A stretch of 64,000 bases of DNA, taken from positions 1 to 64,000 of the forward strand of contig CALXQR010000002.1 in assembly GCA_944390675.1 (NCBI GenBank). The letters run 5' to 3'. Within the stretch, counting starts at the first letter, position 1, and every line of letters begins with the position of its first letter. The notes under the pieces are model-generated. The model had not been told where the DNA came from, searched no databases, and saw nothing but the letters and a program-made list of their open reading frames with translations. Made by a program: the position numbers and the translations under genes. This DNA comes from an uncultured Burkholderiaceae bacterium. Lineage in GTDB: Bacteria; Pseudomonadota; Gammaproteobacteria; Burkholderiales; Burkholderiaceae_F. Below are positions 47,067-55,045 of this stretch, piece after piece.

Positions 47067-47309
47067 CTACTCGTCTAGCTGGTACCGTGAGATGTATCTT
47101 TGGCGGTTCTGCTCTAGATACAGTCGGATGTCCGAGACGCGCCAGCGGTAGTCGGTGTCCTCACCCAGCGGATAAGGGGCCGGAACCTTTCCGGCGCGAG
47201 ACCATGCCAGCCACGTCACCGGACGGATGTCCAGCAGCTTGGCGATCGTCCTTGCTGAAACAAGCTGTGATCCCGGTGTGTTGGGGTCTAAGAGGTCGAT
47301 GTCACTCAT
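47067..47309 (-). CDS. AlpA/excisionase-like DNA-binding protein
   Basis: 80 residues. A helix-turn-helix of the MerR/AlpA type is visible: LVSARTIAKLLDIRPVTWLA followed by WSRAGKVPAPYPLGEDTDYRW and a VSDIRLYLEQ wing. Such proteins are excisionases or regulators of phage integration. Its start overlaps the stop of the primase gene (ATGA). It is the last gene of the phage transcript and sits at the host junction, which fits an Xis-like role, although no integrase gene is beside it. Confidence 0.72.
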   Translation of the reverse strand: MSDIDLLDPNTPGSQLVSARTIAKLLDIRPVTWLAWSRAGKVPAPYPLGEDTDYRWRVSDIRLYLEQNRQRYISRYQLDE

Positions 47310-50293
47310 TGTTGTTCTCCAAAGAATAAATCAGGTGAAATGACTCGCAAGTCAAGTACATAGCATTGAGCACGATAGGCGGTCACTGCTGTGACTCCCA
47401 TACTTAAATCCAGCTTCTTATGCTCTTTAAGGGCTTTCAGTCTCTGCAGTTCCTTCTTCAGCGACTTCAACGAGCCTTCTCGTTTTGCGTTAAGGTATTT
47501 TTCAACGTCATCGGTGTAGACAATAACCGTGTTGTCACAGTACGCATACTCTGGCTCAGCAGTTTGCCCGTGTTTGTTAGCGGCGATGCTGTTCACTATA
47601 CGAACCTTCACCGGCCCCTTCTTTGGCATTGCCAAGACAATGGCAGGCTTACGACCAAAGTGGTCAGTTGTAAGGGTGTAGTCAGCCAAAGAACTAAGAA
47701 TGTCGCGGATAAGAAGCAGTGCGTTCCTACGTTTGCTCAAGCAATCTGTTACCAAAGCATTGCCCTGCGCAATCGCGAATTCTCGCAATGCTCGTAGGTC
47801 CAATCGGCTAATCCCAAGCTCCTTCATAATTGCCGCTGCAACCAGTGAGCATGAAATGTGGTAACGATAGAAGCGTGCTTGAGGTTCAGTAAACAACACA
47901 CCTTTGCAGTCAGCATGTTTAGTTGGGTCAAGGACGTCAATTAAACGCTGCTTAATTTTGTCGGCATGGTTTACGAGGTACTTAATGTAAACATCCCCTA
48001 CTGCCCCGCAATTCTTTTCCATTTCCTTAACCTTATTTGCCACAAAATTAGGATCTGAAAACTTTCGAATGTTAGGGAAGTCGTCGATGCTAATTTCAAA
48101 CACACGCATCTGCTGAGCGGACGCGTTCGCATCATCAGTGGTTAACGCGCTGGTAATGTTTGAGTTCCCAGTAACAACACATTGAGATCGCCAATGCAGG
48201 CGCTTCTTAGCTGAACCGTCACTGTTTAAGCGGTCTTTGTTTGCCCCGTTGGCCAACTGGTACAGTAAGCGTGAGTACTCACTCTTAGTACCGTCGGTCA
48301 TTTCGTCTAGGATCAATGGAAGATTTTTAAAACCGGCAAGACGCTGAGGAAGGGCGTTAATTGTTATGCCACCGAAGCCGTTTGTGGTTGCTACGGCGCT
48401 GTTACCAAAAGCGCAAAAAGCTACTTTGGCCGCTGTCGTTTTGCCTAGACCGGACTCAATGCCAGTTAAAGCGCACGGGATACCGTTGTATTCACTATTG
48501 CATAACTGAACCAACGGAGAGCCCCACAAGGAGCAAATGGCGTACTGAAACGGCTCCATGCCTTGATTAGCGTAGACGGCGTTAAACGCGTCAGCATAGC
48601 CTTGAGCTGTGCCAATCGGCTCAGGAAAAAACGGCAGGTCTTCTCGACGGTTTTTGTCCACAAGGACTTGGGTGTAGCTTTCGTCGCCCTTCTTGTATGC
48701 GCGTGTGCCAATAACGAACGAGCCATCGTCCTGCCAACCGAACACAGAGATTGTTCTGGTTGCCTTTACCCGACGGTTGATCGTGTCAATGCAGTCTTTT
48801 ACGTAAGCCTTCATATCGCTGTCTGAATCCTTACCACTTGAGGACACAATCCCGTACGTGGCTAAGTTACGGATCAAGTCATTGCCTGTGCAAGCACCGC
48901 ATGGAATCCTGAATTTGCTCCAAGTCTTTTCGAACGGATCGCATTTAGAGAACACGTATTCCATTTCCCCTGTACCGTTCACTGAGCGGTCTACAACGAC
49001 AAAGCGCGTCTTGCAGAAAACGCGAGGCGTGAGCATGCCTTTTCTGTCTTCGACCTCTCGCATAAGCCCTTGGTCATCCCCTCCCCAGTAATAACCCGGC
49101 ACTCCTTTGACTTCATCCTCAGAAGCGGAGGAAGTTCCGAAGTCACCGGTCGTTAGTTCCAATGGAGCCTCTTGAGGAGCTTGTTCGTATTCGTGCAGCT
49201 CTTCCGCAGATAAGAAACCAAAAGAATAAGGAGTCTTAACTTTCCCTCTGTTAGGACAGCCTTCACATCCGGAGTTTTCTTTGGCAAATAGATCACACGT
49301 TCCGGGGCCTTTCTCGTCGTCCCAAGTGTCCCACTTCAGGCCGGCGTCGGTATTTGTGTGACCTGTCGCCACACGATTAGCCGACCATTCGTGGGCTAAA
49401 CGCTCACCGTCTTTGCAGTATTTAAGGACGCCGATACCGGCAAACCAAGCCCAGTAGCCTATGTCGCCTTTACTGTCACGGAAACGTTTCATCTGTTGGC
49501 ATTTTTCGCAGATCAAATCAGCGTCCGCCTTTTGTTCGAACGAGCGCACAAACTCTGTCTGCCAAAGTTTTTTCACGTTAGGATCAGACGGTCCTTTAGC
49601 CAAAGCAATTTCTTCTTCTGTGGCAGGGGTGCTATTAGGCAGCTTGATATCCTTCAAGCCTTTGGTCAGGTTTAGTAGGCGGTCTCTAAACCAGTCGAAC
49701 GATATGGCGCCTGCGTCCTCTACAACCTCAACAGGTAAAGGCGTGGCTTTCTTGTTGTACGTGCCTACTGGCCGAAGAATACTGGCGAAGTCTTTCGTAC
49801 GTGATGAGTCAGCAGGGAACTTAATATGTTTTAACAATCCGTCAAGACGGAGTGCGACAGGCTTCCATTCTTCTGCCGAGACGTCTCTGTCCATAACAAA
49901 GTAGGCGTGGAGCCCATGGCCAGAACTGACGACAAGCGGCGAGGCGCCAAACTTTTTACATAGCTTGTGCAGTGCAAATAAAGCGCGCTCCTTCGTAGTG
50001 AAACCCTTTCCTTCACCGACGTCTAAATCCAACCAAAAGGATTTAGCGAAAGCTTGATTCTCAGATACCCGGTAAGCGGTTCGATTGTTTCGAATAACCT
50101 GCGTGGCTTTATATGAAGCACACGCATGAAACACACCTTTATATCGCTTGTCTAAATCAACAACGGTGGATGCCAGCTCTTGGATACTGTTGCACGCAAC
50201 GTGGGCCAGCATCTTTCCGTTAGAGGACTGTGGAATAGCGTAATAAACTCCCTGTCGAGGCAGAATGCGTTCAAGAAATTCTTGAGTATTCAT
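47306..50293 (-). CDS. Phage primase-helicase: PrimPol (AEP) fused to DUF927 helicase
   Basis: 995 residues. The N-terminal archaeo-eukaryotic primase-like domain shows a DxD motif in FWLDLDVGEGKG (D89, D91) and an sxH-type SSGHGLHAYF (residues 123-132). Cysteine-rich segments at 262-265 and 333-346 may bind zinc. The C-terminal DUF927-type ATPase has Walker A GIESGLGKTT (611-620), Walker B LPLILDEMTDG (658-668) and a polar sensor VVTGNSN (707-713). It probably lays primers and unwinds the fork for the phage polymerase. It is preceded by a terminator-like hairpin at 50311-50358. Confidence 0.85.
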   Translation of the reverse strand: MNTQEFLERILPRQGVYYAIPQSSNGKMLAHVACNSIQELASTVVDLDKRYKGVFHACASYKATQVIRNNRTAYRVSENQAFAKSFWLDLDVGEGKGFTTKERALFALHKLCKKFGASPLVVSSGHGLHAYFVMDRDVSAEEWKPVALRLDGLLKHIKFPADSSRTKDFASILRPVGTYNKKATPLPVEVVEDAGAISFDWFRDRLLNLTKGLKDIKLPNSTPATEEEIALAKGPSDPNVKKLWQTEFVRSFEQKADADLICEKCQQMKRFRDSKGDIGYWAWFAGIGVLKYCKDGERLAHEWSANRVATGHTNTDAGLKWDTWDDEKGPGTCDLFAKENSGCEGCPNRGKVKTPYSFGFLSAEELHEYEQAPQEAPLELTTGDFGTSSASEDEVKGVPGYYWGGDDQGLMREVEDRKGMLTPRVFCKTRFVVVDRSVNGTGEMEYVFSKCDPFEKTWSKFRIPCGACTGNDLIRNLATYGIVSSSGKDSDSDMKAYVKDCIDTINRRVKATRTISVFGWQDDGSFVIGTRAYKKGDESYTQVLVDKNRREDLPFFPEPIGTAQGYADAFNAVYANQGMEPFQYAICSLWGSPLVQLCNSEYNGIPCALTGIESGLGKTTAAKVAFCAFGNSAVATTNGFGGITINALPQRLAGFKNLPLILDEMTDGTKSEYSRLLYQLANGANKDRLNSDGSAKKRLHWRSQCVVTGNSNITSALTTDDANASAQQMRVFEISIDDFPNIRKFSDPNFVANKVKEMEKNCGAVGDVYIKYLVNHADKIKQRLIDVLDPTKHADCKGVLFTEPQARFYRYHISCSLVAAAIMKELGISRLDLRALREFAIAQGNALVTDCLSKRRNALLLIRDILSSLADYTLTTDHFGRKPAIVLAMPKKGPVKVRIVNSIAANKHGQTAEPEYAYCDNTVIVYTDDVEKYLNAKREGSLKSLKKELQRLKALKEHKKLDLSMGVTAVTAYRAQCYVLDLRVISPDLFFGEQQ

Positions 50294-50310
50294 AAATCAA
50301 AACCTCAATT

Positions 50311-50358
50311 GTGGTAAAAAACGCCCCGTTTAACGCCCGGGGCCACGGCGTTTACCAC
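50311..50358 (-). terminator. Structured attenuator/terminator before the primase-helicase gene
   Basis: GTGGTAAAAAACGCC (50311-50325) pairs with GGCGTTTACCAC (50347-50358), with an inner CCCCG/CGGGG stem. On the minus strand the inner stem is followed by CGTTTTTT, so it can act as a rho-independent terminator. Confidence 0.6.
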
Positions 50359-50371
50359 TAGGAGTTAATCG

Positions 50372-51331
50372 TTACCAAGGGATATCGTCGTCGCCGAGCT
50401 TGTTGTCAAACATCTGGGCTAGCTCTTCGTCCTGCATCGGCTGCGGATTGGCCGCAGGTTGTTGGACGGGTTGCTGTACAGGTTGTTGCACAGGCTGCGG
50501 AGCGGGTTGAACCGGTTGCGGCGCAGGCTGCACAGGTTGTTGAACAGGTTCGGGTTGAATAGGAATCGTGTGCGCCGGCTTTTGGAAAGCTTCGGCTTGG
50601 TATTCGTTTTCAGGATCCTTGCCGATAATGCGTTGAACAATGTCGGACTTGGACGCTTCAACGATCGCAGCGTATTGCTGTTCGTTTAAGAAGCTGTGGA
50701 ATTGGAACACTAACTTCGGCGTAGCCGCTTCAATATCAAAACTGATACGGGTAACCACAGCGTTGAACGGCACACCGCGCTTCATCAGCTGTTGTGTGTA
50801 TTGACCCAAAGCGCGGAGGCTAGCAGGCGGAACACGAAGCAGATAAGCGTCGCCATGCGGGTCACTCATCACAGCCAAGCGGATGGCGTCGGCGCAAGCC
50901 TTGCCCTTACCAACCTGACCATTTTCAGAACGAGCCGTGCCGAACACGTTGCGTTTGCACATGCGGCAGTTGTCGCATTGCTTGTGCTCCACTTGCGGGT
51001 CAGGGCGAACACCGTCGTTACTGAAGCACGTCGGCTTGTTGTCTTCGGCGCCTTCAGAGTAGCCGTTTTCGTAATAAGACTTGACGACACCCGAAGCGTT
51101 AGCGATAATCGCCAGTATGGACGAGACAGGAGCGGACGGATCGTCGCTGCGTGTCATCACCTTACGTTCACCGTCACGGACGAAGGCGAAAACCTTACCC
51201 TTGATGGAGATCGTCGGGAAGCCGGTGGCCAACGCCGCAAGCGTCGAGTTCATTTCATGCGCGGCTTGTTGACGGCTTTGCAAGAAGGCGGGTAAAGCAG
51301 AAGTTTCAAAAGTGGTCACTGCATTTGTCAT
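50372..51331 (-). CDS. Phage zinc-finger protein, possible ssDNA-binding/replication accessory
   Basis: About 319 residues. The ATG at 51331 is 10 bp after GGAG. An ATG at 51340 is only one base from it. A four-cysteine cluster (C...CxxCxxC, near residues 102-125) follows an N-terminal domain of about 90 residues. The last 65 residues are a Pro/Gln/Val-rich repeat tail (QPVQPAPQPVQ) ending in the acidic EELAQMFDNKLGDDDIPW. Acidic hydrophobic tails of this kind are typical of single-stranded DNA-binding proteins, which bind partners through the last residues. I infer, but cannot prove, an SSB-like role next to the primase. Confidence 0.55.
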   Translation of the reverse strand: MTNAVTTFETSALPAFLQSRQQAAHEMNSTLAALATGFPTISIKGKVFAFVRDGERKVMTRSDDPSAPVSSILAIIANASGVVKSYYENGYSEGAEDNKPTCFSNDGVRPDPQVEHKQCDNCRMCKRNVFGTARSENGQVGKGKACADAIRLAVMSDPHGDAYLLRVPPASLRALGQYTQQLMKRGVPFNAVVTRISFDIEAATPKLVFQFHSFLNEQQYAAIVEASKSDIVQRIIGKDPENEYQAEAFQKPAHTIPIQPEPVQQPVQPAPQPVQPAPQPVQQPVQQPVQQPAANPQPMQDEELAQMFDNKLGDDDIPW

Positions 51332-51353
51332 GATGTGCATACTCCATTAGTGG

Positions 51354-51740
51354 TTAGGAACGTCGGATTCCGACGTCTTGGAAACGAGAAAGCTCAATGC
51401 CCGGCGGTACGTTGTTGTTCTCCAACATGTACTCTTGAATGGCCGTCTTCGAGCCGCGTATATCTAACAAGTCCCAAGCTTCGTTCTGTCGGATGTAGTC
51501 CAAGAACGCCAGCTTGTCAGATGTCAGCACGCTAACTTTTTCAGTCAGATAGGCCGTGCCGGCAGGAGTCTTTAACGAATCCACGCCCAACTGGCCCATC
51601 ACTTGCTGAAGCTCGCCTTGAATTTGCGCTTGGCGAGTCTTAAGCGCATCTTCAATCGCCTTGTACTCGGCTTTCTTTTCGGAAATCTCGTCGCGAAGTC
51701 GAATAAATTCCGCGATTAATTCTTTCGGTGTTTTGTTCAT
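51354..51740 (-). CDS. Phage protein of unknown function, coiled coil
   Basis: 128 residues from the ATG at 51740 (MNKTPKELIAEFIRLRD). The open frame further upstream overlaps the helicase end and is not credible. A coiled coil covers residues about 10-50, followed by a small alpha/beta part (LKTPAGTAYLTEKVSVLTSD) and a C-terminal ending DVGIRRS. It lies between the SNF2 helicase and the zinc-finger protein. Its leader carries a CTACACTTTCA motif related to the operator-like sites near 61.0 kb. The function is unknown; the location suggests replication or recombination. Confidence 0.65.
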   Translation of the reverse strand: MNKTPKELIAEFIRLRDEISEKKAEYKAIEDALKTRQAQIQGELQQVMGQLGVDSLKTPAGTAYLTEKVSVLTSDKLAFLDYIRQNEAWDLLDIRGSKTAIQEYMLENNNVPPGIELSRFQDVGIRRS

Positions 51741-51789
51741 GGTGTCCTCATTGTGTAACCATATACATTGTACTACACTTTCAAGGTAA

Positions 51790-53379
51790 TTATGATAAAA
51801 GATTTTCAGAGTCTTTTGCAATAAGATCGAGCAAAGTGCCTTGCAAGGATTGTTTCTTGTCAAGACGTTTGTAGATCTCTTGCTCAAGCTTTGAACTGAC
51901 AAGGTGCACGATCACCGTTGTCCGCTTCTGGCCGGGCCGTCGCACACGAGCACATGCCTGTTGGTACACCTCATTGCTGTACGTCGGGCCATACCAGACG
52001 ATCGTCGTGGCGGCGGTCAGTGTCAAGCCGTGAGACATAGCGGCCGGGTTGGCCACGATCACTTGGATGTCCTTCGTGTTTTGGAAGGTTCCGAAGATGC
52101 GATCTCTCTCACTCTTACTGACGGAGCCGTCGATGATCTCGGCGCTGATGCCCAAGTCTCTCAAGGACTGCGTGACGCTGTTCAACGCTCCGGTGAACGG
52201 AATGAAGCAGATCGCCTTGCCCTCGCTCTCATCAATAATTTCTTTAAGCACGTCAATGCGCGGCTGCATCGGCAGCAGCACTTCGGCGCCGCTGTTGTCG
52301 TAAGCCACACCGCAGCAAATCTGCAGAAGCTTGCTGGCCTTTGTCGCCTCGCTCACAGCGTTGACGGTCTGGCCTTTCAGCTCAAACACCAGCTTGGCAA
52401 ACATGTCCTTGTACGCTTTCTCCTGCTCTTTCGTGAGCTCTACTTGTCTTGTCATCACCGTCTGAGGCGGAAGATCAAGACAGTCATCCAACGAGAAGCG
52501 GATGGACGGCTGCATCGTCTGGTAAACAATGTCGGCGGCATCAGGCTTCGGCAGCCACGTGAACTGGTTCACCCTGAACATCGTCTTGGCTTGGAAGTGA
52601 CTGAAGTACTTCGGCAAGCCCGGCGTGTCAGGCACCACCAGCATGCACTGCGCCCAAGCGTCCGTCGGCTGGTTGGGTGTCGGCGAGCCGGTCATCCCCC
52701 AAACACGGCGCTTGGTCTGCTTGTTGCAGATGCGGTTCATAATGGACCATCGCGTGGTACGCTTGTTTCTAAACAACGCCACCTCGTCGATAATCACAAG
52801 GTCAATGTCGTGCCGCTTGGCAAGCTCTTTCTCGATGATACCGATGCCGTCCGTGTTGATAACATAAACATCCGCTTCTTCTTTGAGCAGTTTCTTGCGG
52901 CGCTCGGCCGTGCCATAAAGCACATTGACCTTGTACTGCGGGAACGACTTGAAGACTTCATCAGCCCAAGTGCGCTCCATCGTTGACAGCGGGCAGACAA
53001 CCAAGACACGATTGACAAGCTTCATGGAGTGCAAGAAGTCGAACGCCCACAAGGACGTCATCGTCTTGCCTAAACCCATCGAGTTCAAGATGAAGCATCG
53101 CTCGTGCATGGCGGCGAAGTCCGCCGTCGCCCTCTGCGCCTCGAACGGCTGGAACCGTCCCGGGAAGGTGTAGATCGTAGACAGCGGCGTGGGCACGTCC
53201 TTCACACCGTTGATGGTCAGTGTATGAACCACCTCCGGACTATGAGGAACAGCCACAACCGCGTGCCCCGGATCATCCTTCAGGACGATGCCCTTCGGCA
53301 GAAGATGAAGAATCTCCTTGGCGCTGGGGGCAAAAACAGCCAAAGCTTTTTTGGCTGGGAAAGGTTTAACTTGAATCAT
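51790..53379 (-). CDS. Phage SNF2/superfamily 2 DNA helicase
   Basis: 529 residues. Walker A is SMGLGKTMT at 100-108, motif II is DEVA at 198-201 (where most relatives have DEAH/DEAQ), motif III is MTGSPTPN near 229, and motif VI is QACARVRRPGQKR near 475. It is a SNF2-type translocase/helicase common in tailed-phage replication modules. Stop/start contact with the HNH gene upstream suggests coupled translation. Confidence 0.9.
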   Translation of the reverse strand: MIQVKPFPAKKALAVFAPSAKEILHLLPKGIVLKDDPGHAVVAVPHSPEVVHTLTINGVKDVPTPLSTIYTFPGRFQPFEAQRATADFAAMHERCFILNSMGLGKTMTSLWAFDFLHSMKLVNRVLVVCPLSTMERTWADEVFKSFPQYKVNVLYGTAERRKKLLKEEADVYVINTDGIGIIEKELAKRHDIDLVIIDEVALFRNKRTTRWSIMNRICNKQTKRRVWGMTGSPTPNQPTDAWAQCMLVVPDTPGLPKYFSHFQAKTMFRVNQFTWLPKPDAADIVYQTMQPSIRFSLDDCLDLPPQTVMTRQVELTKEQEKAYKDMFAKLVFELKGQTVNAVSEATKASKLLQICCGVAYDNSGAEVLLPMQPRIDVLKEIIDESEGKAICFIPFTGALNSVTQSLRDLGISAEIIDGSVSKSERDRIFGTFQNTKDIQVIVANPAAMSHGLTLTAATTIVWYGPTYSNEVYQQACARVRRPGQKRTTVIVHLVSSKLEQEIYKRLDKKQSLQGTLLDLIAKDSENLLS

Positions 53380-53642
53380 TAGGGGTTGTATCCTGATTTC
53401 CCGCGGCGCCAGCCACGGTTTTTCTTTTGCGACGTCACTCTTAAGTTGCTTCGAGCGTTGCTTCCGCCACGATCCAAGGGAACTTTATGGTCGACGTCCT
53501 TACCATCGCCCTTCTTCACAACGCCTTCCCGCATCAATGCTGCACGCGCTCTATTGCGAGCCATACGCTTTTTGACTTGACTTGGACGGCTGTTGTAGGC
53601 CTTGTCATAAGCTGCTTTCGTAGGGCCACCTTTATTTGCCAT
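53379..53642 (-). CDS. HNH nuclease
   Basis: 87 residues, strongly basic. The HNH core is KDVDHKVPLDRGGSNARSNL (residues about 48-67), with catalytic His in DVDHK and later Asn residues. The N-terminus is Lys/Arg-rich. AAGGAG precedes the ATG. It could be a packaging-associated or homing-type nuclease. Its position inside the replication module, away from any terminase, leaves its role open. Confidence 0.85.
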   Translation of the reverse strand: MANKGGPTKAAYDKAYNSRPSQVKKRMARNRARAALMREGVVKKGDGKDVDHKVPLDRGGSNARSNLRVTSQKKNRGWRRGKSGYNP

Positions 53643-53847
53643 TTTGTTTTCTCCTTTGCTGTTCGTGTTCCCAGTCGTTACGGCATTCCTGTGAACACCA
53701 TCTCCTCCCCTTTGTTACAGGCTCTCCGCAATAGAGGCAGTAGCCGGTCTCTTCTGCCTCACGCTCGGAACCTTTCGGACGATTCTTCAAAGCAAGCTCT
53801 GCGATCGTCTCTAAGTCCTGCTGGACTTTATCCAGTACATCCATCAC
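53632..53847 (-). CDS. Small zinc-ribbon phage protein
   Basis: 71 residues. Residues about 38-58 form a treble-clef/zinc-ribbon: CLYCGEPVTKGRRWCSQEC, then a charged C-terminal tail (EHEQQRRKQNGK). This resembles small phage proteins annotated as zinc-finger or DUF2116-like. It overlaps both neighbours by a few bases. The function is unknown, perhaps nucleic-acid binding. Confidence 0.75.
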   Translation of the reverse strand: MMDVLDKVQQDLETIAELALKNRPKGSEREAEETGYCLYCGEPVTKGRRWCSQECRNDWEHEQQRRKQNGK

Positions 53848-54200
53848 TCACCCCAAATCACTTCTCCGACAAGCGGGCGTCCTTTGATCGCTTGGTCGAC
53901 GGTCTCGGCCTTGTCAGCGAGAACAGCAAGTCCGCCTGAGTCAGCCACCATTCCGAGTTCACGGCGTTGGTTAGCGGTGACGTTGCGAAGCTTGCCCGGC
54001 GCTTTCGTCTCAATGGCGACAAACTGACCGATGGTCTTGCCAACCATGTCAGGCGTAATCACCGTTGGGATACAGCCAATAATGTCTGGGATGCCCGTGC
54101 GACCCATTCCGTTTTGAACGGGGAAAAAGTAGTAACACTTATAATCCTGCAGGACTTTGCGGACGGCCTGCTTGACTCGTCCTTCCGGTGTCATTGCCAT
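53844..54200 (-). CDS. VRR-NUC domain nuclease
   Basis: 118 residues from the ATG at 54200. This ATG overlaps the methyltransferase stop as TGATG and follows AAGGAGG, so it is preferred over the GTG one codon upstream. The VRR-NUC core has GRTGIPDIIGC near residue 33 (Asp) and FVAIETKAPGK near residue 60 (ExK), plus the NQRRELGMVADSGG element. Phage VRR-NUC proteins are structure-specific nucleases thought to process replication or recombination intermediates. Confidence 0.92.
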   Translation of the reverse strand: MAMTPEGRVKQAVRKVLQDYKCYYFFPVQNGMGRTGIPDIIGCIPTVITPDMVGKTIGQFVAIETKAPGKLRNVTANQRRELGMVADSGGLAVLADKAETVDQAIKGRPLVGEVIWGE

Positions 54201-54727
54201 CACGCCTCCTTCGTCCCGACAAGGATGAACGGAGCGCAGCCCACCTTGGTGTTCTCAGGCGTCGGCAGCAGTGCCAGCTGCTTGAGCACGAGCTCTGTCG
54301 GCATGGCACACATATGGAAGTAAGCGGAGTTAACCATTCCGTCAGCACCGTCGCTTGTCAGCACACGGCTTCTCACTTCATGGTTGACGTTGGCAAACAG
54401 CACCATGCAGCCATTGGGCTTGAGCACTCGGAAGCACTCGGGGTACCACACAGTCAGCACGCCCTGCACCACCACGACGTCGAATGAGTTATCAACGAAC
54501 GGCATGGATGCGCCTTCGGCTTTCACGCACGAAGCGCCTTCCAGCTCTTTCTTGGACACCGTGAAGATGACGTCCTGCGGATAGTCTTCTGACCACCCTT
54601 CAATGCCCTCGTCGAATCCGACAAGCAGAACATTCAGCGGATGGCTGACCCCTCCCCTGTGCGGGAAGGAGGCCAGACGCCGAACGTGCTCTGCCGCAGA
54701 CGGGGCTAAAAGCATGTTCGGCAGCAT
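54200..54727 (-). CDS. SAM-dependent methyltransferase-like protein
   Basis: 175 residues from the ATG at 54727, one base after the stop of the upstream gene. A longer frame overlaps that gene in another frame and is rejected. LNVLLVGFDEGIEGW near residue 31 fits motif I, MPFVDNSFDVVVVQGVLT near residue 72 is motif IV of class I methyltransferases, and ECFRVLKPNGCMVLFANV is the post-IV strand. The glycine-rich loop is degenerate (GFDEGIEG). The target could be DNA, a small molecule or a protein and cannot be told. Confidence 0.72.
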   Translation of the reverse strand: MLPNMLLAPSAAEHVRRLASFPHRGGVSHPLNVLLVGFDEGIEGWSEDYPQDVIFTVSKKELEGASCVKAEGASMPFVDNSFDVVVVQGVLTVWYPECFRVLKPNGCMVLFANVNHEVRSRVLTSDGADGMVNSAYFHMCAMPTELVLKQLALLPTPENTKVGCAPFILVGTKEA

Positions 54728-54728
54728 C

Positions 54729-55034
54729 TTATTCCCCGCGAATTTTTCGGATGGCTTCGATGAGCTTTTCTTTAGCGCGCCCGCCGCATGCCTTATCGAA
54801 AACCTTAACAACGTCTTCCAAGTCCATGTCTTCGAGTGGCTCTTCGTCGAACTGCTCAATGAACTGATCCAAGTCCAAGCCTGCGGCATTGGCGACGTCC
54901 GTGAGGATCATCTTGTAAAACTCAAAGCGCTCAACCAACTCGTCGACCGCATCGAACAGTTGACCTTCAGGACAGTTTTCTTCCAAAAAGCGGTATAGCT
55001 GTTCATCACTTAACTTAGAAAAATCTCTAGCCAT
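54729..55034 (-). CDS. Acidic phage protein of unknown function
   Basis: 101 residues from the ATG at 55034, preceded by GGAGG. The frame to 55067 overlaps the nuclease. It is strongly acidic in the middle (EQFDEEPLEDMDLEDVVKVFD) with a basic C-terminal helix (RAKEKLIEAIRKIRGE), and predicted all-helical. It lies between the Cas4-like nuclease and the methyltransferase, coupled to both. No recognisable family. Confidence 0.7.
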   Translation of the reverse strand: MARDFSKLSDEQLYRFLEENCPEGQLFDAVDELVERFEFYKMILTDVANAAGLDLDQFIEQFDEEPLEDMDLEDVVKVFDKACGGRAKEKLIEAIRKIRGE

Positions 55035-55045
55035 ATGGCCTCCTA

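Noticed and set aside
50430..50570. CRISPR-like or tandem DNA repeats
   Set aside because: The repetition comes from codons for the Pro/Gln/Val tail of a phage protein; units vary and have no spacers.
51904..52986. 360-codon plus-strand open frame across the SNF2 helicase
   Set aside because: Arg/His/Leu-rich shadow; every other gene in this region is on the minus strand and the helicase motifs are intact.
54728..54889. N-terminal extension of the methyltransferase
   Set aside because: It overlaps a well-supported gene in another frame and reads as Trp/Ser/Lys-rich noise; the ATG at 54727 is adjacent to the upstream stop.
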